From assembly GCF_001995215.1 (NCBI RefSeq), contig NZ_MUXN01000028.1:124001-188000 (forward strand): a stretch of DNA of 64,000 nt. Direction: 5' to 3'. The notes beneath the pieces were generated by a model. It did no database searches, was not told where the DNA came from, and saw nothing but the letters and a program-made list of their open reading frames with translations. Position numbers and translations under genes: made by a program. Below, piece after piece: positions 42,134-49,933 of the stretch (its first letter is position 1; each line of letters begins with the position of its first letter). The stretch is from Amycolatopsis azurea DSM 43854 (lineage in GTDB: Bacteria; Actinomycetota; Actinomycetes; Mycobacteriales; Pseudonocardiaceae).

Positions 42134-42488
42134 TCTTGAGGTTCAAGGCAAAACTGCCGTGTTCGGCTGCTCGCGTGCCGGCCGGCTTCGGGTGTTGCGA
42201 AAGCCACTTTCGCAACCCTGAAGGTTGCGAAAGTGGCTTTCGCAACGCTTGGCTGCCGGAGCGCGCTTCGCGTGACTGGAAGGACAACTCGTGTGATCAG
42301 ACGGACGACACACGTGACTGGACGGACGACTCGCGATGAGACCCGGCCGCGATCGTGTCGTCCGTCCAGTCACACGTGTCGTCCGTCTGATCACAGGTGT
42401 CGTCCACTCGGTCACGCGGAAGACCCGGCGCGACCCGAGGTGCCGACACTATCGGCTCGGTGGCAGGTTCCCTTGTCAGGTAAGGAAA
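42134..42488. repeat. Composite palindromic element with 21-nt units (copy 2)
   Basis: 355 bp without a gene. First, a perfect 23-bp hairpin: arms 42194-42216 and 42224-42246, beginning GTTGCGAAAGCC, almost identical to 16769-16821. Then a 38-bp inverted repeat with two mismatches (42293-42330 with 42357-42394). Its right side continues as three 21-nt tandem units starting at 42356, 42377 and 42398, like those at 738-800. Function unknown. Confidence 0.75.
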
Positions 42489-42839
42489 TCAGCTGTCGGC
42501 GGGCACTTTCGAAGCGGCGACGGACTTCACGAGCGTGTACCCGACCATCTGCAGGCCCTCGACACCGTCGATCGCGGTGATCGCGTCCCGCAGGGAGCCG
42601 GCGTTGGGGTTGGCCTTGAACGACTCCCGGTAGTCCTCCTCGCTGTCCCACTGCGCGTAGTTGATGATCCGGGAACCGTCGGTGCTCACGTGGTAGTTGG
42701 CCGAGACAAACCCCGGCCGGAACCGCACCCACTGCTCGACCTCGCGGGCGAGCAGTTCCAGCAGCGGAGCGTGCGCTTCCGGGTCGCCGATGGTGATGGT
42801 GACCAGGGCGACGAAGCCCGTCCGGTCGACGTCGATCAT
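42489..42839 (-). CDS. Quinone-forming monooxygenase, ABM family (ActVA-ORF6-like)
   Basis: A 116-residue cofactor-free antibiotic biosynthesis monooxygenase. N60, W64 and R84 fall at the positions of the catalytic N62, W66 and R86 of ActVA-ORF6 with a constant offset of 2, in NYAQWDSEEDYR. It would oxidise an anthrone-type ring to a quinone using O2. The start overlaps the monooxygenase stop by ATGA, so both are made from one transcript beginning near 44005. Confidence 0.87.
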   Translation of the reverse strand: MIDVDRTGFVALVTITIGDPEAHAPLLELLAREVEQWVRFRPGFVSANYHVSTDGSRIINYAQWDSEEDYRESFKANPNAGSLRDAITAIDGVEGLQMVGYTLVKSVAASKVPADS

Positions 42840-43975
42840 TTCTCTCCCAAGGGTTCGTTGAGTACGTGGCCGGCGTACGCGGAGGCGGCGGGCTCGAACT
42901 GGAGCACGATGTGGCTGGACGAGGAATTCGCGTCGCGCCAGAACCGCTGGATGGCGTTCGCCGAGGACTGGCCGGTGGTGCCCGCCGCGTGGAACAGCCG
43001 GTTCACCGCGTCGACCAGCAGATCGACGGCGAAGGCGCAGTCGCGGGTGTTCCTGGCGATGTGCGCGGCCGGGACGGCACCCTGGTCCGCGACGCGAGCG
43101 ACGCGTTCGAGGAGCAGTTGCGCCGAGTCGATCTCGGCCGACGCGCGGGCCAGTGTCAGCTCGTGGGTCTGCGGGCTGCCGCCGGTGATTCCGTTGCGGG
43201 CCGGTGCGTTCCGGGTCTTCTCGCGGATGTACGCGGTCCACGCCGCGAGCGCGCCGCGGGCGGCACCCAGCACCGGAGCCGCGAAGGTCAGTCCGTTGGC
43301 GGCACGCAGCGGGGTGACGTGGCATGCCGCCGATCCGGCGGCCTTGCCCGCCGCGAGCCGGTCGCGGGTGAACGAGTGCGTCGACGGCACGAAGACCTCT
43401 TCGATCACGAGGGTGTTGCTGCCGGTTCCCCGCATTCCCACGGGGAACCAGGTGTCCTCGATCCGGTATGCGGCACGGGGAACGGCGAAGAACCGCGCCT
43501 CCGGTCCGGCCATCGCGCACACCAGCGCCCACTCGGAGAAGTCGACCGCGCTGACGAACGGCCAGGTGCCGGACAACCGCCACCCGCCCTCGACCGGTTC
43601 GGCCTTGCCGATCGGCATGAGCGCGCCGACGATGAGCGTGTCCGGGCCGTCTGCCCAGATCTCGGCCTGCCCCTCGGCGGGCAGGAACGCGGTCATGCGG
43701 CCGAGGCTCGCGGTCAGCGAGGCGAACCACGCGGTCGACGCGCAGGCTTCCCCGAGCACGGCCACCGCCTGGGCCAGGTCGAGAAAGCCGCCTTCGCGAC
43801 CGTTCCAAGCCGCGGGCACGAAGTGCCGTGCGTATCCGGCGTCGAGCACGGCACGCACGACCTCCGGGGCGAGCCGCCGGTCGGTCTCGGCGTCCTTGGC
43901 GTACCGGGCCGCGATGGCGGCGGCCTCTTCCGTCGCCTTGGCAAGACTGTCTTGGGTGAGCGGGTGATCGAGCAC
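42836..43975 (-). CDS. Acyl-CoA-dehydrogenase-fold flavin monooxygenase (ActVA-ORF5-like)
   Basis: A 379-residue protein of the acyl-CoA dehydrogenase fold, close in length and pattern to the group D two-component monooxygenases (ActVA-ORF5, HpaB/HpaC type). Motifs: LGEACASTAWFASL, SGTWPFVSAVDFSEWAL, GMRGTGSNTLVIEEVFVP and LFHAAGTTGQSS. It lacks its own reductase domain and needs FMNH2 from a partner; the cluster's own reductase gene at 32533 is interrupted. Predicted to hydroxylate the aromatic ring. GTG at 43975, 8 nt after AGGAGG. First gene of a pair with the ABM monooxygenase. Confidence 0.83.
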   Translation of the reverse strand: MLDHPLTQDSLAKATEEAAAIAARYAKDAETDRRLAPEVVRAVLDAGYARHFVPAAWNGREGGFLDLAQAVAVLGEACASTAWFASLTASLGRMTAFLPAEGQAEIWADGPDTLIVGALMPIGKAEPVEGGWRLSGTWPFVSAVDFSEWALVCAMAGPEARFFAVPRAAYRIEDTWFPVGMRGTGSNTLVIEEVFVPSTHSFTRDRLAAGKAAGSAACHVTPLRAANGLTFAAPVLGAARGALAAWTAYIREKTRNAPARNGITGGSPQTHELTLARASAEIDSAQLLLERVARVADQGAVPAAHIARNTRDCAFAVDLLVDAVNRLFHAAGTTGQSSANAIQRFWRDANSSSSHIVLQFEPAASAYAGHVLNEPLGEK

Positions 43976-44218
43976 GCGGGCGTCCTCCTTCGCTGGGCCT
44001 GGTCTCGCCGCAGAATGGGCCCGTTCACTCGATCGCGACTCGATCCCCGCTCGGCCCGGAAATCCACGGGTAATTCGGTTCCGGCCGCCCGAGTCCCCGT
44101 TGACCGGCGCTCATGCGCCGTTCTATTCCCGCCGTCTACAAATCTTCCTGGCAGTGCTCGAAGGCGGTCATCGACGGCCACTCTGCCGCGAAACATTCGC
44201 CACGGAAAGGGAAGACGA
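43976..44218. other. Divergent promoter region inside the cluster
   Basis: It holds the leftward SARP-type promoter (44012-44054). Rightward, three weaker heptads CCGAGTC (44089), TTGACCG (44100) and TCATGCG (44111) have the 11-bp period, but the nearest -10-like TATTCC is only 6 bp beyond them. The rightward promoter for 44219 is therefore not firmly placed. Confidence 0.5.
44012..44054 (-). promoter_or_regulatory. SARP-type promoter for the two monooxygenases
   Basis: On the minus strand CCGAGCG (44054-44048), TCGAGTC (44043-44037) and TCGAGTG (44032-44026), 11-bp period, then 8 bp, then CATTCT (44017-44012). The leader to GTG 43975 is about 30 nt with a strong AGGAGG. The best of the sites. 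Confidence 0.75.
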
Positions 44219-44902
44219 ATGACCGTAGGTTCGAAATGGGCGACCCGTCTGGTCGCCGTCGGGGTGATGTCGCTCGCGGCGGTCGTGCCGGCGGCGGCCA
44301 CGGCCGGGGCCAGCGCCGCGGCACCCGTACCGGCCGACTTCGCCCAGCAGGGCTACGCGAGCTCACAGGTCAAGGTCGACTACGGCTGCCTCGTGACGTT
44401 CCCGGGCGGCAGCGCCAACATGCCGTACAGCCTCACTTTCAAGGTCACCGCACCGAACTCCGTGGCACCGCAGGGTCTCTTCGGCATCGCGTTCGACCCG
44501 CCCGTGATCACGCCGAATCCGACGTTCCAGAGCGACGTGCGCGACGTCGAGTTGCAGTTCAAGCTGCCGGCCAACACGACACTGCTCGGTTACGCGCTCT
44601 TCGGCGGAAGCGGTCTCGGCGGCTCCAAGACGACCGTCGAACGCAAGGGCAACGTGCTGGTGCTCAAGGCGACCGGCCCGTTCCTGGCGAACACGCCGTT
44701 CGACCTGCCGTCGCTGCTGGTCGGACTCAAGGCGGGCAGCAACGGCTTGGCGCAGTCCGCGACCGGCGGCACCGGCATCGACAACCCGTCGTTCCGCTGG
44801 ATGCGCAACAGCGTGACCCCCGGCGACCCGCCCGGCACGTTGCGACCGCTGCTGTGCGAACCGCCCGCGCCGGTGAAGCTCTCCACCACCACGGTCGGCT
44901 GA
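44219..44902 (+). CDS. Secreted protein of unknown function inside the PKS cluster
   Basis: A 227-residue protein with a Sec signal peptide (about 1-36, hydrophobic LVAVGVMSLAAVVPAAATAG, cleavage near ASAAA). The mature part has two cysteines, C57 in VDYGCLVTF and one near the end in LLCEPP, probably a disulphide. Beta-strand-rich, no catalytic motif. I do not recognise it. ATG 44219 follows GGAAAGGGAAG. It ends in a strong terminator 100 bp before KS-alpha, so it is probably its own transcript. Confidence 0.65.
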   Translation: MTVGSKWATRLVAVGVMSLAAVVPAAATAGASAAAPVPADFAQQGYASSQVKVDYGCLVTFPGGSANMPYSLTFKVTAPNSVAPQGLFGIAFDPPVITPNPTFQSDVRDVELQFKLPANTTLLGYALFGGSGLGGSKTTVERKGNVLVLKATGPFLANTPFDLPSLLVGLKAGSNGLAQSATGGTGIDNPSFRWMRNSVTPGDPPGTLRPLLCEPPAPVKLSTTTVG

Positions 44903-44907
44903 GTCCC

Positions 44908-44943
44908 GGGCGGGCATCGGAAACGGATTTCCGATGCCCGCCC
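44908..44943. terminator. Terminator before KS-alpha
   Basis: GGGCGGGCATCGGAAA (44908-44923) pairs perfectly with 44928-44943 over 16 bp, loop CGGA. It lies directly after the secreted-protein stop. Confidence 0.75.
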
Positions 44944-45005
44944 CGCGACGGTACTGGAACAGCTGAAGACAGTTGCCCGAAAATAGTGACAGGAGAAGTG
45001 CCGAA

Positions 45006-45050
45006 ATGCTCTTTTCGACCATTTCCGAGGTCGCCGGAGGTGCCCGGTGA
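45006..45050 (+). CDS. Possible 14-residue leader peptide coupled to KS-alpha
   Basis: An ATG at 45006, 10 nt after AGGAG (44991-44995), opens a 14-codon frame (MLFSTISEVAGGAR). Its TGA (45048-45050) overlaps the KS-alpha GTG (45047-45049). The KS-alpha ribosome site GGAGG lies inside this frame. The arrangement suggests translational coupling or a regulatory uORF. It could also be chance; the ribosome site is its only support. Confidence 0.35.
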   Translation: MLFSTISEVAGGAR

Positions 45051-46318
45051 CGCGCCGGGTCGTGATCACGGGTATCGGTGTGCGAGCACCCGGAGGAGCG
45101 AATACGGCGCAATTCTGGGAGCTGCTGACCGCGGGCCGGACAGCCACTCGCCGCATCTCTTTCTTCGACCCGTCGCCTTACCGTTCCCAGGTGGCCGGTG
45201 AAGCCGACTTCGACCCGGAGCGCGAGGGCCTGAGCCCGCGTGAGATCCGCAGGATGGACAGGGCTTCCCAGTTCGCCGTGGTCTGCGCGCGTGACGCCGT
45301 CCGAGACAGCGGGCTGGACGTCGGCGCGCTCGACCCGCACCGGATCGGCGTCGCCCTCGGCAGCGCGGTCGCGGCCGCCACCAGCCTGGAGAACGAATAC
45401 CGGGTCATGTCGAACGACGGCGAGAAGTGGGAGGTGGACCCCGCCTACCTGTCGCCGCACATGTTCGACTACCTGGTGCCGAGCGTGATGCCCGCCGAGG
45501 TCGCCTGGACCGTCGGCGCCGAAGGCCCGGTGGCGATGGTGTCCAACGGCTGCACCTCCGGTCTCGACTCGGTCGGCCACGCGGTCGCGCTGATCCGCGA
45601 AGGCAGCGCGGACGTCATGCTGGCCGGCGCCTCGGACACCCCGGTCACGCCGATCGTGGTGGCCTGCTTCGACGCGATCAAGGCGACCACCACCTACAAC
45701 GACGATCCGGAACACGCCTCCCGGCCGTTCGACGGTTCCCGCAACGGTTTCGTGCTCGCGGAGAGCGCCGCGATGTTCGTGCTGGAGGAATACGAGTCGG
45801 CCAAGCGGCGCGGCGCGCACGTCTACGCGGAGATCTCCGGCTACGCGACGCGGTGCAACGCCTACCACATGACCGGCCTCAAGACCGACGGCCGGGAAAT
45901 GGCCGAGGCGATCCGGGCGGCGCTGGACGAGTCCAGGGTCGACGGCACCGCGGTCGGGTACATCAACGCCCACGGCTCCGGCACCAAGCAGAACGACCGG
46001 CACGAGACAGCGGCGTTCAAGCGGAGTCTCGGCGAACACGCCCGCAAGACCCCTATCAGCTCGATCAAGTCGATGGTCGGGCATTCGCTGGGGGCCATCG
46101 GTTCGGTGGAGATCGCCGCGTCCGCACTGGCGATCGAGCACGGCGTGATCCCGCCGACCGCGAACCTGCACACCGCCGACCCGGAGTGCGACCTCGACTA
46201 CGTCCCCCTGGTCGCCAGGGAACAGCGGGTGGACACCGTACTGACCGTCGGCAGCGGATTCGGCGGCTTCCAGAGCGCGATGGTGTTGCGCCGTCCCGGA
46301 ACGGGGGTGAAGGCATGA
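45047..46318 (+). CDS. Type II PKS ketosynthase alpha (KS-alpha)
   Basis: A 423-residue ketosynthase. Active-site C169 in VSNGCTSGLDSVG matches the numbering of the actinorhodin KS. The two histidine motifs NAHGSGTKQND and SMVGHSLGAIGS are intact. It condenses malonyl units on the ACP as a heterodimer with KS-beta. GTG 45047 follows GGAGG and overlaps a short upstream frame. First enzyme of a tightly packed operon through the LLM gene at 50956; its stop overlaps the KS-beta start (ATGA). Confidence 0.97.
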   Translation: MTRRVVITGIGVRAPGGANTAQFWELLTAGRTATRRISFFDPSPYRSQVAGEADFDPEREGLSPREIRRMDRASQFAVVCARDAVRDSGLDVGALDPHRIGVALGSAVAAATSLENEYRVMSNDGEKWEVDPAYLSPHMFDYLVPSVMPAEVAWTVGAEGPVAMVSNGCTSGLDSVGHAVALIREGSADVMLAGASDTPVTPIVVACFDAIKATTTYNDDPEHASRPFDGSRNGFVLAESAAMFVLEEYESAKRRGAHVYAEISGYATRCNAYHMTGLKTDGREMAEAIRAALDESRVDGTAVGYINAHGSGTKQNDRHETAAFKRSLGEHARKTPISSIKSMVGHSLGAIGSVEIAASALAIEHGVIPPTANLHTADPECDLDYVPLVAREQRVDTVLTVGSGFGGFQSAMVLRRPGTGVKA

Positions 46319-47532
46319 ACGTCTACGTGACCGGCATCGGCGTCGCGGCCCCGAACGGGCTCGGCGCCGACAAGTACTGGGACGCCACACTGGACGGGCG
46401 GGGCGGCATCAGCGAGCTCACGCGGTTCGCATCGTCGGCACTGCCCGCGCGGCTCGCCGGGCAGATCCTCGATTTCGACGCGAAGGAGCACATCCCTTCG
46501 AGGCTGCTTCCCCAGACCGACGTCTCCACCCGGCTCGCACTCGCGGCGGCCGACTGGGCGCTGACGGACGCCAAGGTCGACCCGTCCGCGGTGACCGACT
46601 ACGACATGGGCGTCGTCACCTCGAACGCGTCGGGCGGCTTCGAATTCACGCACCGCGAGTTCCAGAAACTTTGGTCGAAGGGCTCGCAGCACGTCAGCGT
46701 GTACGAATCGTTCGCGTGGTTCTACGCGGTGAACACCGGCCAGATCTCGATCCGGCACGGTATGCGCGGGCCGAGCAGCGCGCTGGTCGCCGAACAGGCG
46801 GGCGGGCTCGACGCGATCGGGCACGCCCGGCGCACGATCCGCCGTGGCACTCCGCTCGTGGTGACCGGCGGGGTCGATTCCGCGTTCGATCCGTGGGGCT
46901 GGCTGGCGCACGTGTCGAGCGGACAGGTCAGCACCGCCACCGATCCGCGTCGCGCCTACCTGCCGTTCGACGTCGAGGCGCGGGGATACGTCCCCGGCGA
47001 GGGCGGCGGCATGCTGGTGCTCGAACAGGGCGAGGCGGCGCGCACCCGCGGGACGCACCAGGTGTACGGCGAGATCGCCGGGTACGCGTCGACCTTCGAC
47101 CCGCCTCCGGGATCGGGTCGGCCACCGGGACTGCGCCGCGCCGCCGAACTAGCCATGGCGGACGCCGGCGTGGCCCCCGGCGACGTCGACGTCGTGTTCG
47201 CCGACGCTGTCGGCGTACCCGCTCTCGATCGCGCCGAAGCCGACGCGATCACCGGGATCTTCGGCCCGCACGGCGTCCCGGTCACCGCACCGAAGAGCCT
47301 GACCGGACGGCTGTTCTCCGGCGGCGGCCCGCTCGACGTCGTCGCCGCGCTGCTGTCCATCCGGGACAGTGTGATCCCCGCTTCCGGCGGTACCGAAGAA
47401 GTTCCGGACGACTACCGGTTGGACCTGGTGCGCGGTGAACCGCGCGGCGCCAGGTTGTCGACCGCACTGGTGCTCGGACGCGGGCGCTGGGGCTTCAACT
47501 CCGCGGTCGTGGTCACCGCGGTTCCCGACTGA
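46315..47532 (+). CDS. Type II PKS chain length factor (KS-beta)
   Basis: A 405-residue KS-beta. The active-site cysteine is replaced by Q161 (LVAEQAGGLDA), as in all chain length factors, and numbering agrees with the act protein. F109, T112 and F116 (GGFEFTHREF) equal the act CLF gate residues that limit the chain to 16 carbons. An octaketide is therefore predicted. Overlaps KS-alpha by ATGA, so the two are co-translated in equal amounts. Confidence 0.96.
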   Translation: MNVYVTGIGVAAPNGLGADKYWDATLDGRGGISELTRFASSALPARLAGQILDFDAKEHIPSRLLPQTDVSTRLALAAADWALTDAKVDPSAVTDYDMGVVTSNASGGFEFTHREFQKLWSKGSQHVSVYESFAWFYAVNTGQISIRHGMRGPSSALVAEQAGGLDAIGHARRTIRRGTPLVVTGGVDSAFDPWGWLAHVSSGQVSTATDPRRAYLPFDVEARGYVPGEGGGMLVLEQGEAARTRGTHQVYGEIAGYASTFDPPPGSGRPPGLRRAAELAMADAGVAPGDVDVVFADAVGVPALDRAEADAITGIFGPHGVPVTAPKSLTGRLFSGGGPLDVVAALLSIRDSVIPASGGTEEVPDDYRLDLVRGEPRGARLSTALVLGRGRWGFNSAVVVTAVPD

Positions 47533-47569
47533 GCTTTCACCGGCCGATGCCTACGAGGAGTGGAAAGAA

Positions 47570-47827
47570 ATGAGCGTCATGACGATCGAAGACCTGCGGA
47601 CCATCCTGATCAGCTGCGCGGGCGAGGACGAGAGCACCGACACGGGGACCGACATCTCCGACGTGCTGTTCGAGGAACTCGGCTACGACTCGCTCGCGCT
47701 GATGGAGACCGCGGCGCGGATCGAGCGGGACTTCGGTGTCCGCCTGCCGGAGGAGATGATGGCCGAGCTGAAGACGCCGCGTGCGTTGCTGGACCTGGTC
47801 AACGACAACCTGGCCGTGACGAAGTGA
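47570..47827 (+). CDS. Type II PKS acyl carrier protein
   Basis: An 85-residue ACP. The phosphopantetheine site is S41 in ELGYDSLALMETAARIE. Acidic and of normal length. ATG 47570 is used, with GAGGAG 9 nt upstream; ATG 47579 is an alternative. It carries the growing chain between KS, KR and cyclases. Its TGA overlaps the GTG of the aromatase/cyclase. Confidence 0.96.
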   Translation: MSVMTIEDLRTILISCAGEDESTDTGTDISDVLFEELGYDSLALMETAARIERDFGVRLPEEMMAELKTPRALLDLVNDNLAVTK

Positions 47828-48768
47828 GCGCGGTTCCCCGGCACACCACGCATTCCGTGGTCGTGTCGGCGTCCGCCGAGAGCCTGTACGCGCTGGCGGC
47901 CGATGTGACCAAGTGGCCGGTGATCTTCGAGCCGACCGCGCATGTCGAGCAACTCGAACGGAACGAACGCGGGGAACGGTTCCGCATCTGGGCGTTGGTC
48001 AACGGCCAGATCAAGACCTGGACGTCCCGGCGCGAGTTCGACGAGAAGTCGTTGCGGATCACCTTCCGGCAGGAGAAGAGTCAGGAACCGGTCGCGTCGA
48101 TGGGCGGCGCGTGGGAGTTCCGTCCGTTGCCCGGTGGACGCACGGAAGTCGTGCTGGAACACGACTTCACCGCGGTGGACGACGACGCCGAGTCGCTCGC
48201 GTGGATCACCGAGGCGGTCGACCGCAACAGCCCGGTCGAACTGGCCGCGCTGGCCAGGGTCGCCGAACAGGACCACGCGGTGGACGACCTCGTCTTCTCC
48301 TTCGAGGACGTGGTCCGGCTGCCGGGGACGGCGGCGGACGTCTACGACTTCGTCTACCGCGCGGACGCCTGGCCGGACCGGTTGCCGCATGTGCGGCGCC
48401 TGGTGTTGCACGAGGAAGAGCCGGGCGTGCAGCACATCGGGATGGACACGCTGACCGCGGACGGCTCCACGCATACGACGACGTCCGTCCGGCTGTGTTT
48501 CGAACCGGGACTGATCGTCTACAAGCAACTGGTGCCGCCGCGGATTCTGTTCGGGCACAGCGGTTCCTGGACTTTCGAGGAATCCGCCGAGGGTGCGATC
48601 GTCACCGCGAGGCATACCGTGGCCATCGATCCGGGAGCCGTGCGGGAAGTGCTCGGGACCGGCAAGACGGTCGCCGACGCCAGGGAGTTCCTGCGCGAGG
48701 CGCTGGGAAAGAACAGCCGCGCCACGTTGACGCACGCGGGTGCCTACGCGGAAACAGAGGGGCGATGA
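47824..48768 (+). CDS. Didomain aromatase/cyclase (ActVII-like)
   Basis: A 314-residue protein of two StAR-like Polyketide_cyc domains (about 1-150 and 160-314). The first starts HSVVVSASAESLYALAADVTKWPVIFEPTAHVE; the second has VYDFVYRADAWPDRLPHVRRL. This arrangement is that of first-ring aromatase/cyclases acting after C-9 reduction (ActVII, Gris type). GTG 47824 overlaps the ACP stop, and its own stop overlaps the next gene by ATGA. Acts with the ketoreductase and the MBL cyclase. Confidence 0.93.
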   Translation: MSAVPRHTTHSVVVSASAESLYALAADVTKWPVIFEPTAHVEQLERNERGERFRIWALVNGQIKTWTSRREFDEKSLRITFRQEKSQEPVASMGGAWEFRPLPGGRTEVVLEHDFTAVDDDAESLAWITEAVDRNSPVELAALARVAEQDHAVDDLVFSFEDVVRLPGTAADVYDFVYRADAWPDRLPHVRRLVLHEEEPGVQHIGMDTLTADGSTHTTTSVRLCFEPGLIVYKQLVPPRILFGHSGSWTFEESAEGAIVTARHTVAIDPGAVREVLGTGKTVADAREFLREALGKNSRATLTHAGAYAETEGR

Positions 48769-49139
48769 TCTTCACCGACGCCGAACTCGAGTACCTCCGG
48801 CCCGGTCCGACCCGCGACCGGCTGGCCAGGATCGCGACGGTGGGCAAGGACGGCATTCCCCACGTGTGCCCGGTCGGCTGGCGGCTCGACCTCGACGCCG
48901 GGGTCATGGAGATCGGCGGCCACGGCATGGAGCGGAGCAAGAAGTTCCGCGACGTGCTCCGCACGGGCCGGGCCGCCGTAGTCATCGACGACGTCCTCGC
49001 ACCGTGGGTGCCGCGTGGCATCGAGATCCGCGGTCGTGCCGAAGCCGTCGAAGGCCCCGAGCCGTTCATCCGCGTCCATCCGGGGTTCGTCACTTCGTGG
49101 GGGATCGAAGACCGCCGCAACACCCGGACGATCAGCTGA
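48765..49139 (+). CDS. PPOX-class F420-dependent-type oxidoreductase
   Basis: A 124-residue split-barrel protein. MIFTDAELEYLRPGPTRDRLARIATVGKDG is cut here into motif parts: LARIATVGKDG with PHVCPVGW (strand pair), KKFRDVLRTGRAAVVIDD, and IEIRGRAEAV. This is the pattern of F420-linked PPOX proteins rather than FMN-type pyridoxamine oxidases. It overlaps the aromatase/cyclase, so it belongs to the biosynthetic operon. Possible quinone or double-bond reductase; the cofactor is inferred. Confidence 0.75.
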   Translation: MIFTDAELEYLRPGPTRDRLARIATVGKDGIPHVCPVGWRLDLDAGVMEIGGHGMERSKKFRDVLRTGRAAVVIDDVLAPWVPRGIEIRGRAEAVEGPEPFIRVHPGFVTSWGIEDRRNTRTIS

Positions 49140-49153
49140 CAGGGAGGATTTCC

Positions 49154-49882
49154 GTGACCGACAAGAGAGTCGCCATCGTGACCGGTTCTTCGGCCGGGAT
49201 CGGGAGCGCCGTGGCGCGCAGGCTGGCCGGGGAAGGGGTCCGTGTCGTCGTGAACTCGGTCCGGTCGGCCGAGGCGGGCCGACGGCTCGCCGAGTCGCTG
49301 CCCGGCGCGATCCATGTCCAGGCGGACGTGGGGATCGAGAAGGAGGCCGCGACGCTGGTGCGGCGCACGGTCGAGGAGTTCGGCAGGCTCGACGTGCTGG
49401 TCAACAACGCCGGGACGACCCGCCGCATCCCGCACGCCGACCTGGAGGCGGTGACCCCGGAGATCTGGCGGGAGATCCTCGACCTCAACGTGATCGGCAC
49501 CTGGCAGACGTCGGTCGCGGCGATCCCGCATCTGCGCGAATCCGGCGCGGGCTGCATCGTCAACGTGTCGTCGGTGGCGGGGAGCAGGCCCGCCGGGAGT
49601 TCCATTCCCTACGCGGTGAGCAAGGCCGCGATCGAGCACATGACCCGACTGCTGGCGAACACGGTCGGTCCGGAGATCCGGGTCAACGCCGTCGCCCCCG
49701 GCCTGATCGAAACGCGGTGGACGAAGGGCTTCACCGACATCGCCGAGATGACCAAGCGGGTCGTGCCGTTGAAACGGGTCGGCAGGCCCGAGGACGTCGC
49801 GGAGGTCGTGCTCGCCCTGACCAACTCGATGTACGTGACCGGGCAGGTACTGCTCGCCGACGGCGGCGCACACCTCGTCTGA
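49154..49882 (+). CDS. Short-chain dehydrogenase (FabG-like) of the PKS operon
   Basis: A 242-residue classical SDR: TGSSAGIG at 10-17, NNAG at about 83-86, catalytic S, Y and K in VNVSSVAGSRPAGSSIPYAVSKAAIEH. The ending ALTNSMYVTGQVLLADGGAHLV is typical. It is distinct from the ActIII-type ketoreductase. It may reduce a second ketone, for example the C-3 position handled by ActVI-ORF1 in actinorhodin, which is missing here; this is inference. GTG 49154 follows AGGGAGGA. 14 bp after the PPOX gene. Confidence 0.85.
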   Translation: MTDKRVAIVTGSSAGIGSAVARRLAGEGVRVVVNSVRSAEAGRRLAESLPGAIHVQADVGIEKEAATLVRRTVEEFGRLDVLVNNAGTTRRIPHADLEAVTPEIWREILDLNVIGTWQTSVAAIPHLRESGAGCIVNVSSVAGSRPAGSSIPYAVSKAAIEHMTRLLANTVGPEIRVNAVAPGLIETRWTKGFTDIAEMTKRVVPLKRVGRPEDVAEVVLALTNSMYVTGQVLLADGGAHLV

Positions 49883-49933
49883 GCTCGTCGGTACGGGAAA
49901 CGGTTCGCAGACAGGGAAGGGAAGGACGAGCGG

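Noticed and set aside
44029..44057. Plus-strand reading of TCGATCG, TCGATCC and TCGGCCC
   Set aside because: TCGA is self-complementary, so the minus-strand array fakes a plus-strand one; the plus-strand spacing to a -10 box is wrong.
44089..44129. Rightward SARP array before the secreted-protein gene
   Set aside because: CCGAGTC, TTGACCG and TCATGCG have the 11-bp period, but no -10 lies 8 bp beyond them; TATTCC is at 6 bp.
44956..44989. SARP heptads before KS-alpha
   Set aside because: ACAGCTG and ACAGTTG repeat with a 10-bp period, not 11, and TAGTGA lacks the final T. This is not the regulon pattern.
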